From the NCBI GenBank assembly GCA_028023455.1, contig JAQFVV010000014.1, positions 65,336 to 129,335 on the forward strand: DNA of 64,000 nucleotides, read 5' to 3'. Within the stretch, counting starts at the first letter, position 1; every line of letters begins with the position of its first letter. Shown here piece by piece: positions 10,850 through 23,589 of this stretch. The notes under the pieces were generated by a model, which did no database searches, had not been told where the DNA came from, and saw only the letters and a list, made by a program, of their open reading frames with translations. Source of the stretch: Epiperipatus broadwayi. Its lineage: Eukaryota; Onychophora; Udeonychophora; Euonychophora; Peripatidae. The position numbers and the translations under genes were made by a program.

Positions 10850-11400
10850 TGAAAACTGTGGGAATACCTGAAGTCATTCTCATGGATCATGGCACTCCAT
10901 TTATATCAGTCAAATGGCAGAAGTGAATAAAAGGGAAGGGAATCAAACATGTTGTCTTCAATTTGAAAGCCTTAATCAAATCCATGTGAACAGGTAATAT
11001 GGGAACTGGAGCAATTATTTAGAGCTTATGTTAATATCAATCACTATGGTTGGGTTAGCCTAATAAGACAAGTGATTAATTTCATCAATTGAACTATTTA
11101 ATAAATCTACTGGATTTGAAACCATTTTACTGCATTATGCAAATCTGTGCCCTGTTTATTCAAAACACAATTACCTACTATATTACTAAAAATGGGCAGA
11201 ATTAGAAAACATCAACAAAAGAAACAATTTTCATGTCAGGGATAAGGTGATGATTCAAGTTAATCCTGTAAACCATCCAGAAAAACAATATATTTAAAAA
11301 ACCATTTATGAGGTCCTTATGTTATAATTCATCAATACAATGCAGCTGCTGGAGAAGAGAACATACAACTTGTTTTTAAAATCTTTTTTTAGCAGACTAG
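10850..11400 (+). pseudogene. retrotransposon integrase core remnant
   Basis: At 10861-10908 the frame reads GIPEVILMDHGTPFIS, the block holding the second catalytic Asp of DDE integrases. About 34 residues later, after a frameshift, NPCEQVIWELEQLFRAYV (from 10979) carries the catalytic Glu block seen in Gypsy-type integrases, followed by NHYGWV. The D-to-E spacing agrees with the family. The sequence after 11240 reads like the C-terminal beta-barrel region. The first catalytic Asp region and HHCC zinc finger are not found, so the N-terminus is deleted. Confidence 0.7.
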
Positions 11401-12121
11401 TTTCAAAAAGGAACTGTACTGCTTGAATAACAATAATTGACGAAGAATTCAAAATAAATGAACTAGGTGTAATAATGTTAGTTGGTAAACCATGTGAAAG
11501 AAAACTATATAATTTGAAACCAAAATTAATTTTGATATCATCAATGGCTAATTGTTTTTTGTATTGATGATGGAGTTTTCCATTGATACTTTAGTCTTAT
11601 CTCAGCACTGTTCCCAATCATGTTATAGTTGGCAGTCTCAAAGGTGAAGTATAGACAGTCTTATAAGCCTCCAAGTCTCAAGAGAAATCCATGCATAATT
11701 CTTACAATGTATTAGCCTCTAAGTCTCATAGTAGTGCAAGGCTTTAGTTAAATGTATTGTTTCTTTATATTTGGGTTGCTCGATATTTATGTTGGAGATA
11801 GCTCTCTTAGTGTTCATGTTGCATGATACTGTCAGTGGGAGATTTCTTTGTTAATCTCAGAATCGCAGGTGGATGATCAAGTACCATAAATAATTTTAAT
11901 GGAATGAAAAGAAAATTATATGTATACCAATGTAATGGACTTGTAAATGTTATTTAGAATAAGGATGACATTGTTTGTTATATTTATATCAGCTTATAAG
12001 TCCGTTTTCAAAGCGAGGCTAAGCATGACAATTTTAAAATTAAAATTTTTTTTAACATTAAAATTGAGCAATGTTTATACTAAATCGACTTTCTTTTATT
12101 CCTAAATGGAAAGCAAATGTA
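11401..12121 (+). other. interior of LTR element between integrase and 3' LTR
   Basis: No env-like or other open frame is seen. The stretch has scattered stops in all frames. I cannot place a convincing polypurine tract. Confidence 0.4.
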
Positions 12122-13013
12122 AACCTTATGCCTGATTTGCAGGTGTGGCTTTTTATATATTTTTATTTTAGTATGTATTCTAAAATATATTAAAAGTCAT
12201 GTGCACAAAATAAATTTTAAAGTGTTTTGAAAATGGTAAAGATAGTTTAAGTAAAAACTATGCAATCCTTGGGGTAAAAAAACGCCACAATGCCTTCCCC
12301 GACTTTTCCACTGTTGTTGCTATGGAGCTGTAAACAAAGGGGTGCCTTCAAATTAACGTTGATCCTGTCGATCTGTTCATTACCATGTAATGCTGAAGCT
12401 AAAATATGATACTTTCTTGCTATAAGAAGAAAACTAGTCATCTAAATTGATTATCACATAGAAATATTCTTCTATGAATTAGTTTGTAAATCTACTTATG
12501 TCGATATACTAAATGTCTGGGAAAACCTCATAAGAAAATTACAATGGAAATCCTTATAGGGAAATTACCATGAAGTTAAAATGTTAATATTGCTAACAGA
12601 CGTGTACAATTAATGATTTTAATGGCCATATATCTACTTTCACCACGCGTGCTCTTCATATAATTTTAAGTATAAATATGTACATATTTTTTTATTATCA
12701 TCCTATTTGTTAAAGTTATCGGTGATAATTTTATATTAATGATCAAAAATTCGGTGATAATTTTATTTCTCATCCGAAGTCAAATTCGGTTATTTATTTT
12801 ATCATTTAATAATAATATTAAAGTGGAAAGGGATAGTGATCAGTAAATATAATTGAATCTGCATAGACATGTTTTTGTATGTGTGTTTCAATTTGATTAT
12901 TTGCGACTATTATAGATTCGCCCACTAGATAAAAATTAATTTTCGAATATTGCGTTTTTATTTCATTGTTAATTTTATTATTATCACTTGTGAAAAGGGC
13001 GATTACCGTTACA
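12122..13013 (+). repeat. 3' long terminal repeat
   Basis: Direct repeat of 6679-7831, starting around accttatgcctg and ending with GTTACA at 13008-13013. It is shorter than the 5' copy and differs by many substitutions and indels, which points to an old insertion. Confidence 0.7.
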
Positions 13014-13964
13014 CTTATATACCTCTGCTCTGTTTCACAAATATATCCAATTCAAAAGCACAATGTAAATCGCAAATGATGCACGCTAGATTTCAATTAT
13101 CATATAAGAATAAATACTAAAAAGGTTTGAAATGGCTATTTTATAATAATCCATCAATTTGATTGTTTAAAATATCTTAAAATATTTTTGTTAAAATTAT
13201 TATTGAAAGTAGGTGTATATTTACTATATTTGTTATTTTTATTTGATGTATTAATTATAATTATTTATAATGCATAATTGTATAATAAAATTATTATTTA
13301 TCATGGTGTCCTTGAACTCTAAATTTATTTACAATATCTAGCTTGCATGGCACTCATTCTCATTAAATTATAAATGTTTGCCGGTTAGAACATATACGGT
13401 ATTGATACCAGGTCACATTTCCTTGCTTTTTATTTATTATGTTAGTTTTTGGCTTCCCAAAAGTTTTTTTATTTTTATTCCCATAACCAATGCACAAGCT
13501 CTAATTGCAATGTTTAACTAATTCATTTCATACCAAAAATAGATTACCAACTTCTACAGCTTCTTAAATATTTTAGATTTTGGACATGTAAAACTAACTT
13601 AATTAACTGAAATATTCAATTTTATAAAGTAACAATTCTATTAGGGTAGTTTCCCAATGGTTTTCAACAATCTAAAAACAACAAGTACAATAATTCAACA
13701 CTATTCTTAAAATTGGACTAAGATTTTTACAAATTTAATGTATTTTTAAAAAAAAATAAATGTAACCACATACAACAATTGCATAATAGTTGAAACATTT
13801 GGTTCCAAGCTGTCATATTGATACTCGAAAAAGCAAATCATTTGTAGTATAATGAATATTTCTGTAGTGTAATTTTTATTACTCCACTCTCACGCAAGGT
13901 AGGGAATATTTCCCATATATTTTTAACACCTTATGGAGAGATGTAATCATAAACATATGACCAA
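13014..13964. other. AT-rich spacer with a repeat fragment
   Basis: No coding content is recognised. The segment 13455-13545 matches 6595-6678, which lies just outside the 5' LTR, around tttattcccataaccaa and gcacaag. This may be a second repeat family bordering both places. Confidence 0.45.
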
Positions 13965-14081
13965 AGACATATGAAAAAGATTGATGATCCCCAAGATACA
14001 CATTTCATGCTGAACCAGCACCCATCAGTTGGCCCAAACCACAATCTCTTACTCATATCTTTATCATTGTTCAGTATATAT
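13965..14081 (-). repeat. foldback family arm, solitary
   Basis: Matches the arm sequence of the foldback family (gatgatcccca, cacatttcatgctgaacca, ttcagtatata) in the same orientation as 8700-8880. It stops abruptly at 14081, where a TGTAACAGTC sequence begins. Confidence 0.65.
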
Positions 14082-14928
14082 TGTAACAGTCAGAAAACGC
14101 GTGACTCGTAAACATAGTGCAGAATTCGACCACCATACAGAACAGCAGCACCATCGAGTAGCGAAGCCACCCGTGGTACTGAGTTCGAACATAGTTTATC
14201 GGTTCCACAATACCATCCACGAAACAACGCATCTGATGCGACATTAGTAAATATTTCCTTAGGCACGGTGGTCAGGGATATGCAAGAGATTCATGATTTT
14301 ATTCTCGAGTTAGCCAATAATCAAACTAATATTAATTAAACATTCATATTTACATAATCGAGGAAATATTATATAGAATGGGTATCGAATAAATGAACCG
14401 TAACTGCAGACGTATAGTTTAAAATTATTTATTCACACATTTTAATAAAACATTTACTAATCATATTTTGTGGATTTAAAGCTTCAGTAGCGGGATTTGC
14501 GACATGATTATATTTTAAAGAATACATTTATTTATTTAGACATTATTTTATATTGAGGATTTCAGTAGCGGTATTTCCGATACTGTAATGTTTAAACAGG
14601 AATTCACTTATTTGAAGGTGTAATCTAGCTACCTAAAATTCTCGAGTAAGTATTTCTAATGCATGCCTTGGGGAATTTACACCTTTGCAATGCAAGAGTC
14701 TAAAGTAAGATTTAAGAGTAGCGGCGGACATATATTTATTTAATTAAAATATTTATTTTATGTCTAAGGGCAAACATTTATTTGAGAGTAAATTATGAAG
14801 ATAATGCAGAGGCGGAGTGATATGTAGAATAATAAAATTAAGTAAAGGAACACGTGGTACGCTTTAGAAAGGCGATATGGAATGGCAGTATATTGAAACT
14901 GCAATGCTGCGAATGAGTTTATAAGACT

Positions 14929-14962
14929 GTCGGGCTGGTCTCTGCCTCGGCCCGACGAAGTA
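14929..14962. repeat. GC hairpin repeat, copy 1
   Basis: GTCGGGC (14929-14935) and GCCCGAC (14950-14956) can form a perfect 7-bp stem around a 14-base loop. The 31 bp at 14932-14962 recur exactly at 15435-15465. Confidence 0.7.
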
Positions 14963-15434
14963 AGGTGTCACATAAGCATAACCAGGGACAAGCGGTCCGT
15001 GTCGCAGTTTTGCCGGCTGGCTGCATGACGTTGTCAAGTCCTGCGGGAACACCCATTATGCCCGCTTGTGTAGGATGACTGGGGTTAATTTCAACCCTGA
15101 AGAATCCGGAAATTTCACGGCAGAATGGGTCATCGCGTCTCTAAAACGTAACACATGTATACTGTATAAACGATTATGATGATATTTAAGTAGATTTCTG
15201 ACTCGGCCCTACATTATCAACATTTACTAAAGAATGTTGGCGACTCTCAAAGAAATGTAATTTTCTGGAATTTCATGATGATTTAATAAATACAAAACCT
15301 ATATAAATTGGGAATTATTTTAACTAATACGTCAGCCATTTGCGAAGTAGTCAACCCTGCATTACAATAAGTGATGCACTGAATGCGTGTCGATTTATAT
15401 GAAAGTTAAGTTAGTTATGGTTTATAAGAATGGT

Positions 15435-15465
15435 GGGCTGGTCTCTGCCTCGGCCCGACGAAGTA
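15435..15465. repeat. GC hairpin repeat, copy 2
   Basis: Exact 31-bp copy of 14932-14962, 503 bp downstream in the same orientation. The left stem side is partly changed (GGTGGGC), which shortens the stem. Both copies follow a tttataaga sequence. Confidence 0.7.
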
Positions 15466-16075
15466 CATATTAATGAAAATGTGACACGCATTCACTGTTT
15501 CAAACGATCATAGATTTAAACTTTGAAAATAGAGACAATTGTGAGCATGCAATAATTAAATAATAAATATAGATAAAATGTAGATTTTAGAAATACGCAC
15601 CCAAGATAAAATGAGGTAAGCTAGATTAGTAGAGAAATTTACACATTAAGTTAATTATTCAGTTTTAGTTATACATATGGTAGTTTTTACATTTTATAAT
15701 TTAGATAAGTAGTATGAAGAAGAGCTATAGCATATTATTAGAGTACTCTAGAGTTTGAACACAGACAGGTACCTGTTTTATAAGAAGTTTTCTGATTCCA
15801 TTAGTTTAGCAGCAAAAAGTTCACGAGTGGCAATTCTTTCTTGTATTTAGATATTTCATTTACTTTCACAGCAGCAGCAGCTTTCTCATTTATTTCAGGC
15901 AGCAGATCTTCATGGTTAATTTATGACGGGCAATGGAAAGTTTGGCATCTGATAGGCCATCTCCCGATGGAGAATAATCTAGGTGCTTTACTCGGTCATA
16001 CCTTGGCAGGAACAAATTATTTTTATTATTTTTGGAGACTCTCAGTGATCGAGAGCAAATCTAAAGTTTAAGTAA

Positions 16076-18082
16076 ATGTCTCCAGCAAGTCTAAGATGGC
16101 CTCTTTTCTTATCTTGATCTCTCACTTTTTTGTTAAGATATTTTTAGGTTCTACTTAATCTGCCCTGAGGATAATCAATGCATTTTGTTGGTTTTTAATT
16201 AAAGAAAGCTGCCGTTCTATTGTTTACATTTTACATTTACTAATTACATTTTGGGGAATTTTTCTTTAATTAATCTATTATCTATCACTGACCGATGCTT
16301 TTAAATTTCAAAGACAAAAAGGGAACATAAGATTATTTTAACTTTTAATTAAATATTACAGATTTTTTTAGAATTATTATTAAACGAAATTTAAACAAAG
16401 CAATAAATACGAACTTTATAATCCAAAATAAATGATTAAAATTATACAAAATTATATAACTAAAAGAAATCTAAATTATATTATTTTATCCCTATTTATT
16501 GCATTTAATTTGAGATCGAAATGTGTGCGTGTTTATGCTGAATTCTACATATATTTATACATTTTAATATTGCTACACACACAATTCGATACCAAAAAGT
16601 TTAAATTTGGGCGGGATAGACCAGTCAGTGAGAGACAACAGAAAAAGGTGAAACTTAAGATTCGAATACGAATCTCACTGTTTCAATGTAGAGACAGCAA
16701 ATTACTACAGTTTAATTGATGTATCAAACATGCATTTCTCACAACTTTAACACAAATCACTTATTGAAAATATGTAGTATACTTTTTAACACATATATGC
16801 ATACCTGTTAGTTTTATTTAAAAATTAACAAACAAAAATAATAAGTACAAAAAAATGTGGTTACAAATAGAACAGTACATACATTCAGAAAAATGATTTT
16901 TGGACAAATATAACAAGTAAATTTTTTTGCTTTCAATACTAAATTAATAACTTTCATTTGATCATAAAAAGAAATCACTCTATGGCTTTTATTATGCTTC
17001 ACAGAACTACTATTATAATTAATTTTGCATTTTGAGGCTCATTTCAAACAAAAGTTTAATTTGATAATTCACAGCATGAACTTATGAATGCAAATGTGCT
17101 CATCAAGTGTGACTAAAAATGGCTGACTGAATGAAAGCATGAGATGAAAAAACAGTTGCTTGTACAAGAGATTTATACAATTTTAATTCTTTTCAAACTT
17201 TAGGTTTCTGGAATAAAATACTTTTCAAAGTAGACATGATAGAATGCATGCTTAAATATTTAATTAAAAAAACATGATGTAAAATATCACAGAAAAAATT
17301 AACATGGAGTTGGATTGGATTTATTGTTAGAAGAGATGTTGGGTCTCAAGAGATTGTAGATCTAGAAAGATACTACATAAGTCAATAAATGAAAATAAGG
17401 AAGTTTTGTTTGTCTAATGGGAAGAAAGACTGGATTAAAGAAATAGGGTTAAATTTGGAAGAAACCATCCTGGAATTGATTGAAAATGGTATAATGATAA
17501 AATATACATACAAAATTATTTTAGCACTCTGTGGAGCAAATTTAAACTTTTAATATATAATTACTACCTGATGAAAAATAAACATACTGATCTACCATAA
17601 TATTTGTTTCAAATATAACTTAGAATTGATAGTTATAGGTCCAATTCACATTAGAACTTCTGCCAGCTTATATATCATTAGAATCATTTTACATTTTGAG
17701 ACTATTATCTTTACCTTGCTAGTGTTTGTTTTAATATTACATTACTTTAAACAATTTAAAACTGTGATGTTAGCATATTCATATTTTATTAGAAATAAAA
17801 TATAACACATCATATTTTAGTTTCAAAAGGCTTTATTGAACTTTTAAGTTTAAAGACTATGAGGTTTTAAACAAAGGAAATTATGTAGTTTACATTATAT
17901 ACCCTGTATTATTATCCCATACTAGAAATGAGAAAAATTACAAATTATGTGTAACAAAAAAAAAAAGCAATCTTGAAAGCAGTTTATTTTCTCACTGTTG
18001 CATATGATTTAAATCTTTCTATGAACATCCCTGCATTACTGTCTTTTTTTGTTTTTAATCACCTAGTTATTTTATAATTGTG
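16076..18082. other. AT-rich DNA without recognisable gene
   Basis: Short open frames (for example 16432-16719 plus, 16814-17002 minus) show no motif. A near-palindrome gattcgaatacgaatc lies at about 16660. Nothing else stands out. Confidence 0.5.
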
Positions 18083-20300
18083 TCACATCATAAATTCAAA
18101 TGAAGTGGCATTGGTGACAATGTATTCAAATAAATGGTAATTTTTTTCATCCCTTGTGCATATATCCATTTTTTTCCAAAATATATTAGGATATCTTCTT
18201 GTGTTTGAACCATACATCTGGTATACCAATGTGCTGTCCCAAATGTGCGCATAAATACTTTTAAATGTATTGAGAAGTGCATATATGTTGTAATCTTTAT
18301 TTTTAAATATTTTGGGGATATCACACCAAATATTATTAAATATGAGGCACGTGAATAAAAAATGTGATTGCGTTTCCAATTCTCTCCGACAGTTTGCATA
18401 TGTCTTCAAAGTTAGTGCAACTTCATTTATATCTGTACAAATAAAGGGTGGAAAGTGATTCAAGATTTAGTTGTACAAGAAAATCATAGTATTTTGGCTC
18501 TAATGACCAGTATTTGAATTTTTTAGTCAACTGCTTATTGGTTATGTTTAAAAGGGGTTTGTTTTTATCATTGGATGGAAAAACACATATTAAATATATG
18601 TCCCAGTATTTCATTTTATTCTTGGGAGGGCAATATATTAAATTGAAAATATATAATAAAACAGAAATTAGCTTATTCCAGTAATTGCATGAGTTGCAGC
18701 CTATCTGTGGGTGTAATCCAATCCATTTTGAGATAGAGGTTGCAGAATCTTACTTAGGGATATTGATGCTATTTTCCTCCCCCACAACAATTTCCTACAC
18801 ATTGAGTAAATTTTAGATGTAAAAGCTTTTGGGTATATTATTAAAGGTGTATAGTATATAACCCATGATATTATTAGGAGATTGAAAAGGGCCACTTTGG
18901 CATAGAATGACATGATTTGGAAAGAGAATTAATCATATTCTCAACTTTATTTACTAGTATTCCCTGTATCTGCAATCACATTTCAGTTACTCTAATGAAA
19001 AGCATATCCCACAAATGAGCCAGGCTTTCCTTTGAAGTATTGTTCATGTTGGCATCTAGAGTACATAGACTATGCAGTGAATTTTTTTAAATTGAACTCC
19101 AGTTTATATTTGTCTGTGCAATTATTTAGAATTTTTATTAGTTTTGGTGTTTTTTAGTTGACAGATTATGTCATCCATGAAAACATTTGCGTTCATTCTA
19201 GTCATTTCATTTTTGTTATAAAGAGATGATCAATGTAAAATGTGAAAGAGTGCTTAACAGTGAGCCCTGTGGAATAAGTTAAATAGAATGAATGATGGTA
19301 CTTCTCACTAAGAGTTATCTGAATTTTTTGACTTAGGGAATTCTAATCAAGTAGATCAATGCCCTGGATATTGATGCATATGCCAATGCATTAATTAAAA
19401 TATCAATTGGTATTATATCATATGCTTTCCAGCTGAACTACAATTGGTCCATATTTTTTGTTGTTCCTGAATGTATAAAAATTCTGCCTGCTCAGTTGAT
19501 GAGTCTTTCTTTGCAAATTGGGTTTTTGATAATAATGGCAAAATATAAAGTTCAATTCTATCTTTAATCACCGATTCCAGGATCTTAATCCCAAGTGGAC
19601 CCATTGATATGAGTCTGAGGTTTTAGAATATTTTCCTTTTTCTTAACAAATAAAACCATTGAGATGAGATAGAGCCCATGCATGTGATAGATTCCCTTTG
19701 TTAGAAAATTAGTTAGATTTGTCAGGCATTTTGCTGTGAATTAACTTAAATGACTGTATACAAAACAAGGTATTCCATACACCTCTGGATGACACGAGTT
19801 TGACACTGAAGCAAGTTTTTCTTCAAGTTCTCATGGTACAAGTTATATTATCTTCTGGTAGTCACAGAAAGTTTTATGAAAATATTTCCCCTTTTGAAAG
19901 TTATTTTTGTAATATAAATAAAGTGGCTCTAGTATGTTGTCACCTGCAATATTTGTCCTATTTTGATTGCTGTTGGAATGTGCTTTAGTGGAGCTGGCCC
20001 CATGCCCAACGAATGTATTGCTTATATTATTACATGTGAATTTCATTAATGTACGTTTTTCTTTTATTGCCAAGTATTCTTTGAGTGAGTCACAAGCCGA
20101 CGAATATGCTTTTCTCAGGGCTATTACATTTGTACAACCCCCTGCTATGGTAGCACTAAGTGTAATTCATCTGCAAGTGCTAAATATTTTAAGGGGGTGG
20201 GGTGGTTGGTTTCTTGTCATTGTATCAACTGTACAAGATTATGTTCTCAAATGCAATCCATGTTTGAACAGGGTCCATTTTGAATAATGATATATATATA
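18083..20300 (-). pseudogene. LINE ORF2 remnant (RT and C-terminal domain)
   Basis: Minus-strand fragments in order: a linker (20073-19843), an RT start at 19604-19413 with ILESVIKDRIELYILPLL and QFAKKDSST, an RT core near 19290-19160 with PQGSLLSTLS and the catalytic FMDD, then thumb-like sequence (18913-18701). The C-terminal part is 18614-18083. Its zinc-finger-like motif reads YANC-x8-H-x4-C, so the first Cys of the CxxC pair is Tyr. The order and peptides match the full-length LINE at 26.4-32.4 kb (for example LEPKYYDFLV versus LEAKYLDFLI), so this is an older relative. No ORF1 or endonuclease is seen; it is 5' truncated and full of stops. Confidence 0.75.
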
Positions 20301-22453
20301 TTTCTGAAAAGATATTCTTTAGTCCACCTTGGGAACAGTATTCTAATAGTTTTACCTGCTGTGATCATAGATCTATAAGAGAAATCATTTTAAAGCTAGA
20401 CCATCACAGCAGAATGATCAGAAAAACAAATCTATTTTTATATGAAATTCTGATTGCTAAGTTGGAACTATTATATATAGCGCAAGAGATCAGTCTTTTA
20501 CATTAGGCAGTGTTTACTGATAGTAAAAGTTCAAATTTGTATTACAGAACAGTAAAATACATTTCTTATTCATTACATTTCTTTTCAGTGCTTTTATTAA
20601 CAATGTATTAATAATTCAAGATAATTTCTCATTTATAAATTCTGTGTATTTAATATACAATAACTATTCTAGTTCATGACTACATTATGGGGTAAAAAAT
20701 TATTTTTTTCTTTCTGTCTCTAAAAATTTATTTATGAAGCAACTTGGACAAAATACATTACTATAATAATTCATAAGTGAGATTCCCAAAAAATCATTTC
20801 TTAACAAACTTCCAAACAATGCCCACTTTCTTTTTTCTAACTAATAGATTGATGTTGATAGGAGAAAGTAAGCATTATTTACAAGTTTGTTAGTAATTGA
20901 TTTATTGGAAAACTAATAAATTACTGTTAATATATTTGGATTCAGTTGATCTTTGAATATGTTTATATTCTGAGCATTACATATTTAATGACCATAATAA
21001 TAGCTTAATTTTTTAAAATTATTAATATATAAATTAAAATTTTAATCCTTTATTTGCCTGTACTATTCATGCTTATTTCTATTTTATGAAATTATTTCTT
21101 ACAGTTATCTTATTTTCCTATGTTTTGATCATTTTACATTTTTATAATAATTATTAGAGGAAGTCAACCTCCTATAATGCGCTATTATTATAATTATGTA
21201 GGAAATAATAATCTTTTAATTAAAATATTAATGATATATATATATATAAGGATAAGACAATTTCAAAATTTAATTATATAATGCGACATAATATAAGACG
21301 TTAAATGCAGAAGTCTTCATTATGTTCGATTGATACCGAAAAAAATGGTATAAATTGGTGAATAAGAACATCCAATTATCAATGTATAAATATTAATATT
21401 TTATGACACTGCATATGTATATAGTACTTACTTAAAATCGTTATATATATAAAATATGGATTAAAAAATACAAAGTTAATGTTAACTTTCCCTCTTTACA
21501 TTTAATTTTAAAAAGAAAAAAAAAGTTGTCTTGCCAATTAGCAATTTAATTTCAAATTTCCCTTTCCTCTTCTTCATATTTCAGTTGGTAAAAAATGACT
21601 TTATTTTTTACTAATTCCTAAATAACTGATAATGAAAATATTTTTTATTTGTTTTTGATTAACATTGTATGTGTAATGTAATCATTTATCACTTGAAAAT
21701 TGGAATTTTTTTTTAGTCTCATGGTTGATATATAAAATTTGTTTTAATCATAATTTTGCAAATTTTATTGTTTTTTTATTTTACAAATTTTAAATACTGG
21801 TTTTTGTTTTTAGAAAATTATCAACTTTTTTCTTAATAGAAGTTTCAATGGTGGTTTCACATAATATTGTATTTTTAATGACATTCACTTTGTTCATTTT
21901 GTTCTAGTTTTACACAAGCAAGTATTTTTTCTAAGTTTAGAAAACTGATATGATGCTGTAAGTATAGAAACTGCAATAAAATAATTATGTCTAATATGAT
22001 CATATAGATAATGGCTATTGTATTTTAAATAACACCGTATTAGATTTTTTTTTAAACTTATGTTAAATGAAAGAATTTCATGAGATTCCAGTCATGAAGT
22101 AGTAAGAGTTTTTTTTATCATGTTATTCAAAATTATGCAATGATGTTCTATAAAAATGCTAAGAATGACACTCCTTGTGCAATAAGTTTTTAAATCAGAA
22201 TCCACAAGAAAATTTTCTTTTAATAAACTATATATTAACAATTGAATTTTAATTATTAAGCATTCGAGTTGATATTTTTCTTTTTGCCCTTCTTTAAAAA
22301 ACACACACGCACACAAAATTATTAAAAATTTTTTATATACAATTGATACAATTTTTTAAATTGATGTTATAATATATTCATTAAATTTGTTTTCTAATTT
22401 AAATGTAAAATATTTCATAATAAAACATATAAATATATATTATACAAAATGTA
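20301..22453. other. AT-rich DNA without recognisable gene
   Basis: No coding content. The stretch 20700-20860 faintly resembles 52930-53050 (cagattctcaaagaatgatt-like), probably an old dispersed repeat. Confidence 0.5.
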
Positions 22454-23589
22454 TACGAGATGTGACAATGGCTATGTGGTCATCTCCCACAATCTAATTG
22501 TATTGAAGTCACACAAGTATCCATATGTGAACATGGTTAATCTAACACATGTGTACATTTTTTAAGCTGATAAAGCTAGTTGTTAATTAGCTATTAAGAA
22601 GATAATAAATATCCATGCATATTGGTGTAAAAAATGGGTGATTGAAATTTTGAGTCTCATATTTATATCACATTTTGTGTGAAAATCATCAAATGTCCCA
22701 CTGAAATGTTACAATTAATGCAAGTGACATAAGAAGTTCAAAGATGGGCAAGAAGTGATGGATGATCCCAGAAAAGGACAATCAAAAACAATAATGACTG
22801 ATCTTAATATTAACAAAATGCAAGAGGTGATACAACCCAGCAGATGATTAAGTGTGAGATTGATAGCTAAAAAATTTCAGATTAATATAGAAACAGGCTA
22901 ATTTTAAATGAGGAATTAGGGCACAAGAAAGATTTCTATGAAACTTGTGTCTCAGATCTTGACAGATGAACAGAAACACCATCCATTTGATGTTGCAATT
23001 GATCTTTCTTCAAATACATACTTGCTTCTGAGAGTAATTAAGGGTGATGAAACTTGGTGCTTCCAGTATAACCGAGTAAGAAAATGTCTTTGATCACAAG
23101 AAAATAATCCACAAAGAATTTATTGAATAGAAACAATCAACCAGCAATGTTATTTAAAAGTACTTCAGGGTTTATGAGATTCTTTTCGAGGAAAAAGATC
23201 CGAATTGTGGCCTGACAAATAGATCATTCATCACGACAATGTGCCAAATCATTGTGAAAGACTTTTGGGCTAAAAAATCAATTACACAATTAGATCATCC
23301 TGCTATACACCTTAGTCCCCTGTGATTTTTGGTTATATTCAAAATTAAAAACTGTGCTGAAAGGATGAAGAATTTCTACTATAACTGATATCAATCAAAA
23401 ATATGAGACAGCTGCTCAACTATATTCCTGAAAATGAGTTCCAGGTGTGCTTCCAGAAATGGGAGCACCATTTTAATCAGAGTATAAATATACAAGGCAA
23501 ATACTTTTAGATGATATTTACCATTAGTGCATACATCCACATGTATATTTTATATATGTACACTCTGGCAATTAAATTATCATACCTTA
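22454..23589 (+). mobile_element. mariner transposon, decayed
   Basis: The transposase remnant is bracketed by terminal inverted repeat-like ends: tacgagatgtgacaatggc at 22454 on the plus strand, and taaggtatgataattt read on the minus strand from 23589. Both resemble the usual mariner terminus with its GTGACAAT core, and TA lies at each outer edge (22454-22455, 23588-23589). The length of about 1.13 kb is slightly short for a mariner of about 1.3 kb. Confidence 0.72.
22632..23512 (+). pseudogene. mariner transposase remnant
   Basis: Broken frames give, in order, the N-terminal helix-turn-helix part (FCVKIIKCPTEMLQL, then DDPRKGQSKT), the linker (QILTDEQKH), and the DDE catalytic domain. The first Asp is in IKGDETW near 23050, the second in IHHDNVPNH near 23235, and the third in CDFWLYSKLK near 23325, with mariner-like D,D34D spacing. 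The C-terminus reads EFQVCFQKWEHHF and IQGKYF before a stop at about 23510. The catalytic residues survive, but stops and frameshifts occur throughout. Confidence 0.85.

Larger units (their letters stand above)
6679..13013 (+). mobile_element. decayed LTR retrotransposon (Ty3/Gypsy-like)
   Basis: Two direct repeats (6679-7831 and 12122-13013) flank an interior with a coiled-coil gag-like start, gag-like remnants and an integrase core. The order LTR, gag, integrase, LTR and the DDE integrase place it with Ty3/Gypsy-type elements. Protease, reverse transcriptase and RNase H are missing between about 10.64 and 10.85 kb, so the interior has a large deletion. All frames are broken. A palindromic repeat (8672-9535) is inserted in the gag part. 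It is an old genomic remnant with no coding capacity. Confidence 0.72.
14082..16075. other. unclassified GC-richer block, LTR-like left edge
   Basis: This stretch is visibly less AT-rich than its surroundings. It opens with TGTAACAGTCAGAAAA, close to the terminus of the large LTR element at 34772 (TGTACCAGTCGAAAAA), and it interrupts a foldback arm exactly there. It may therefore be an LTR or a related non-coding element, but I cannot fix the right end. A 31-bp sequence with a GC hairpin occurs twice inside. The open frame 15841-16071 has no recognisable motif. Confidence 0.4.
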
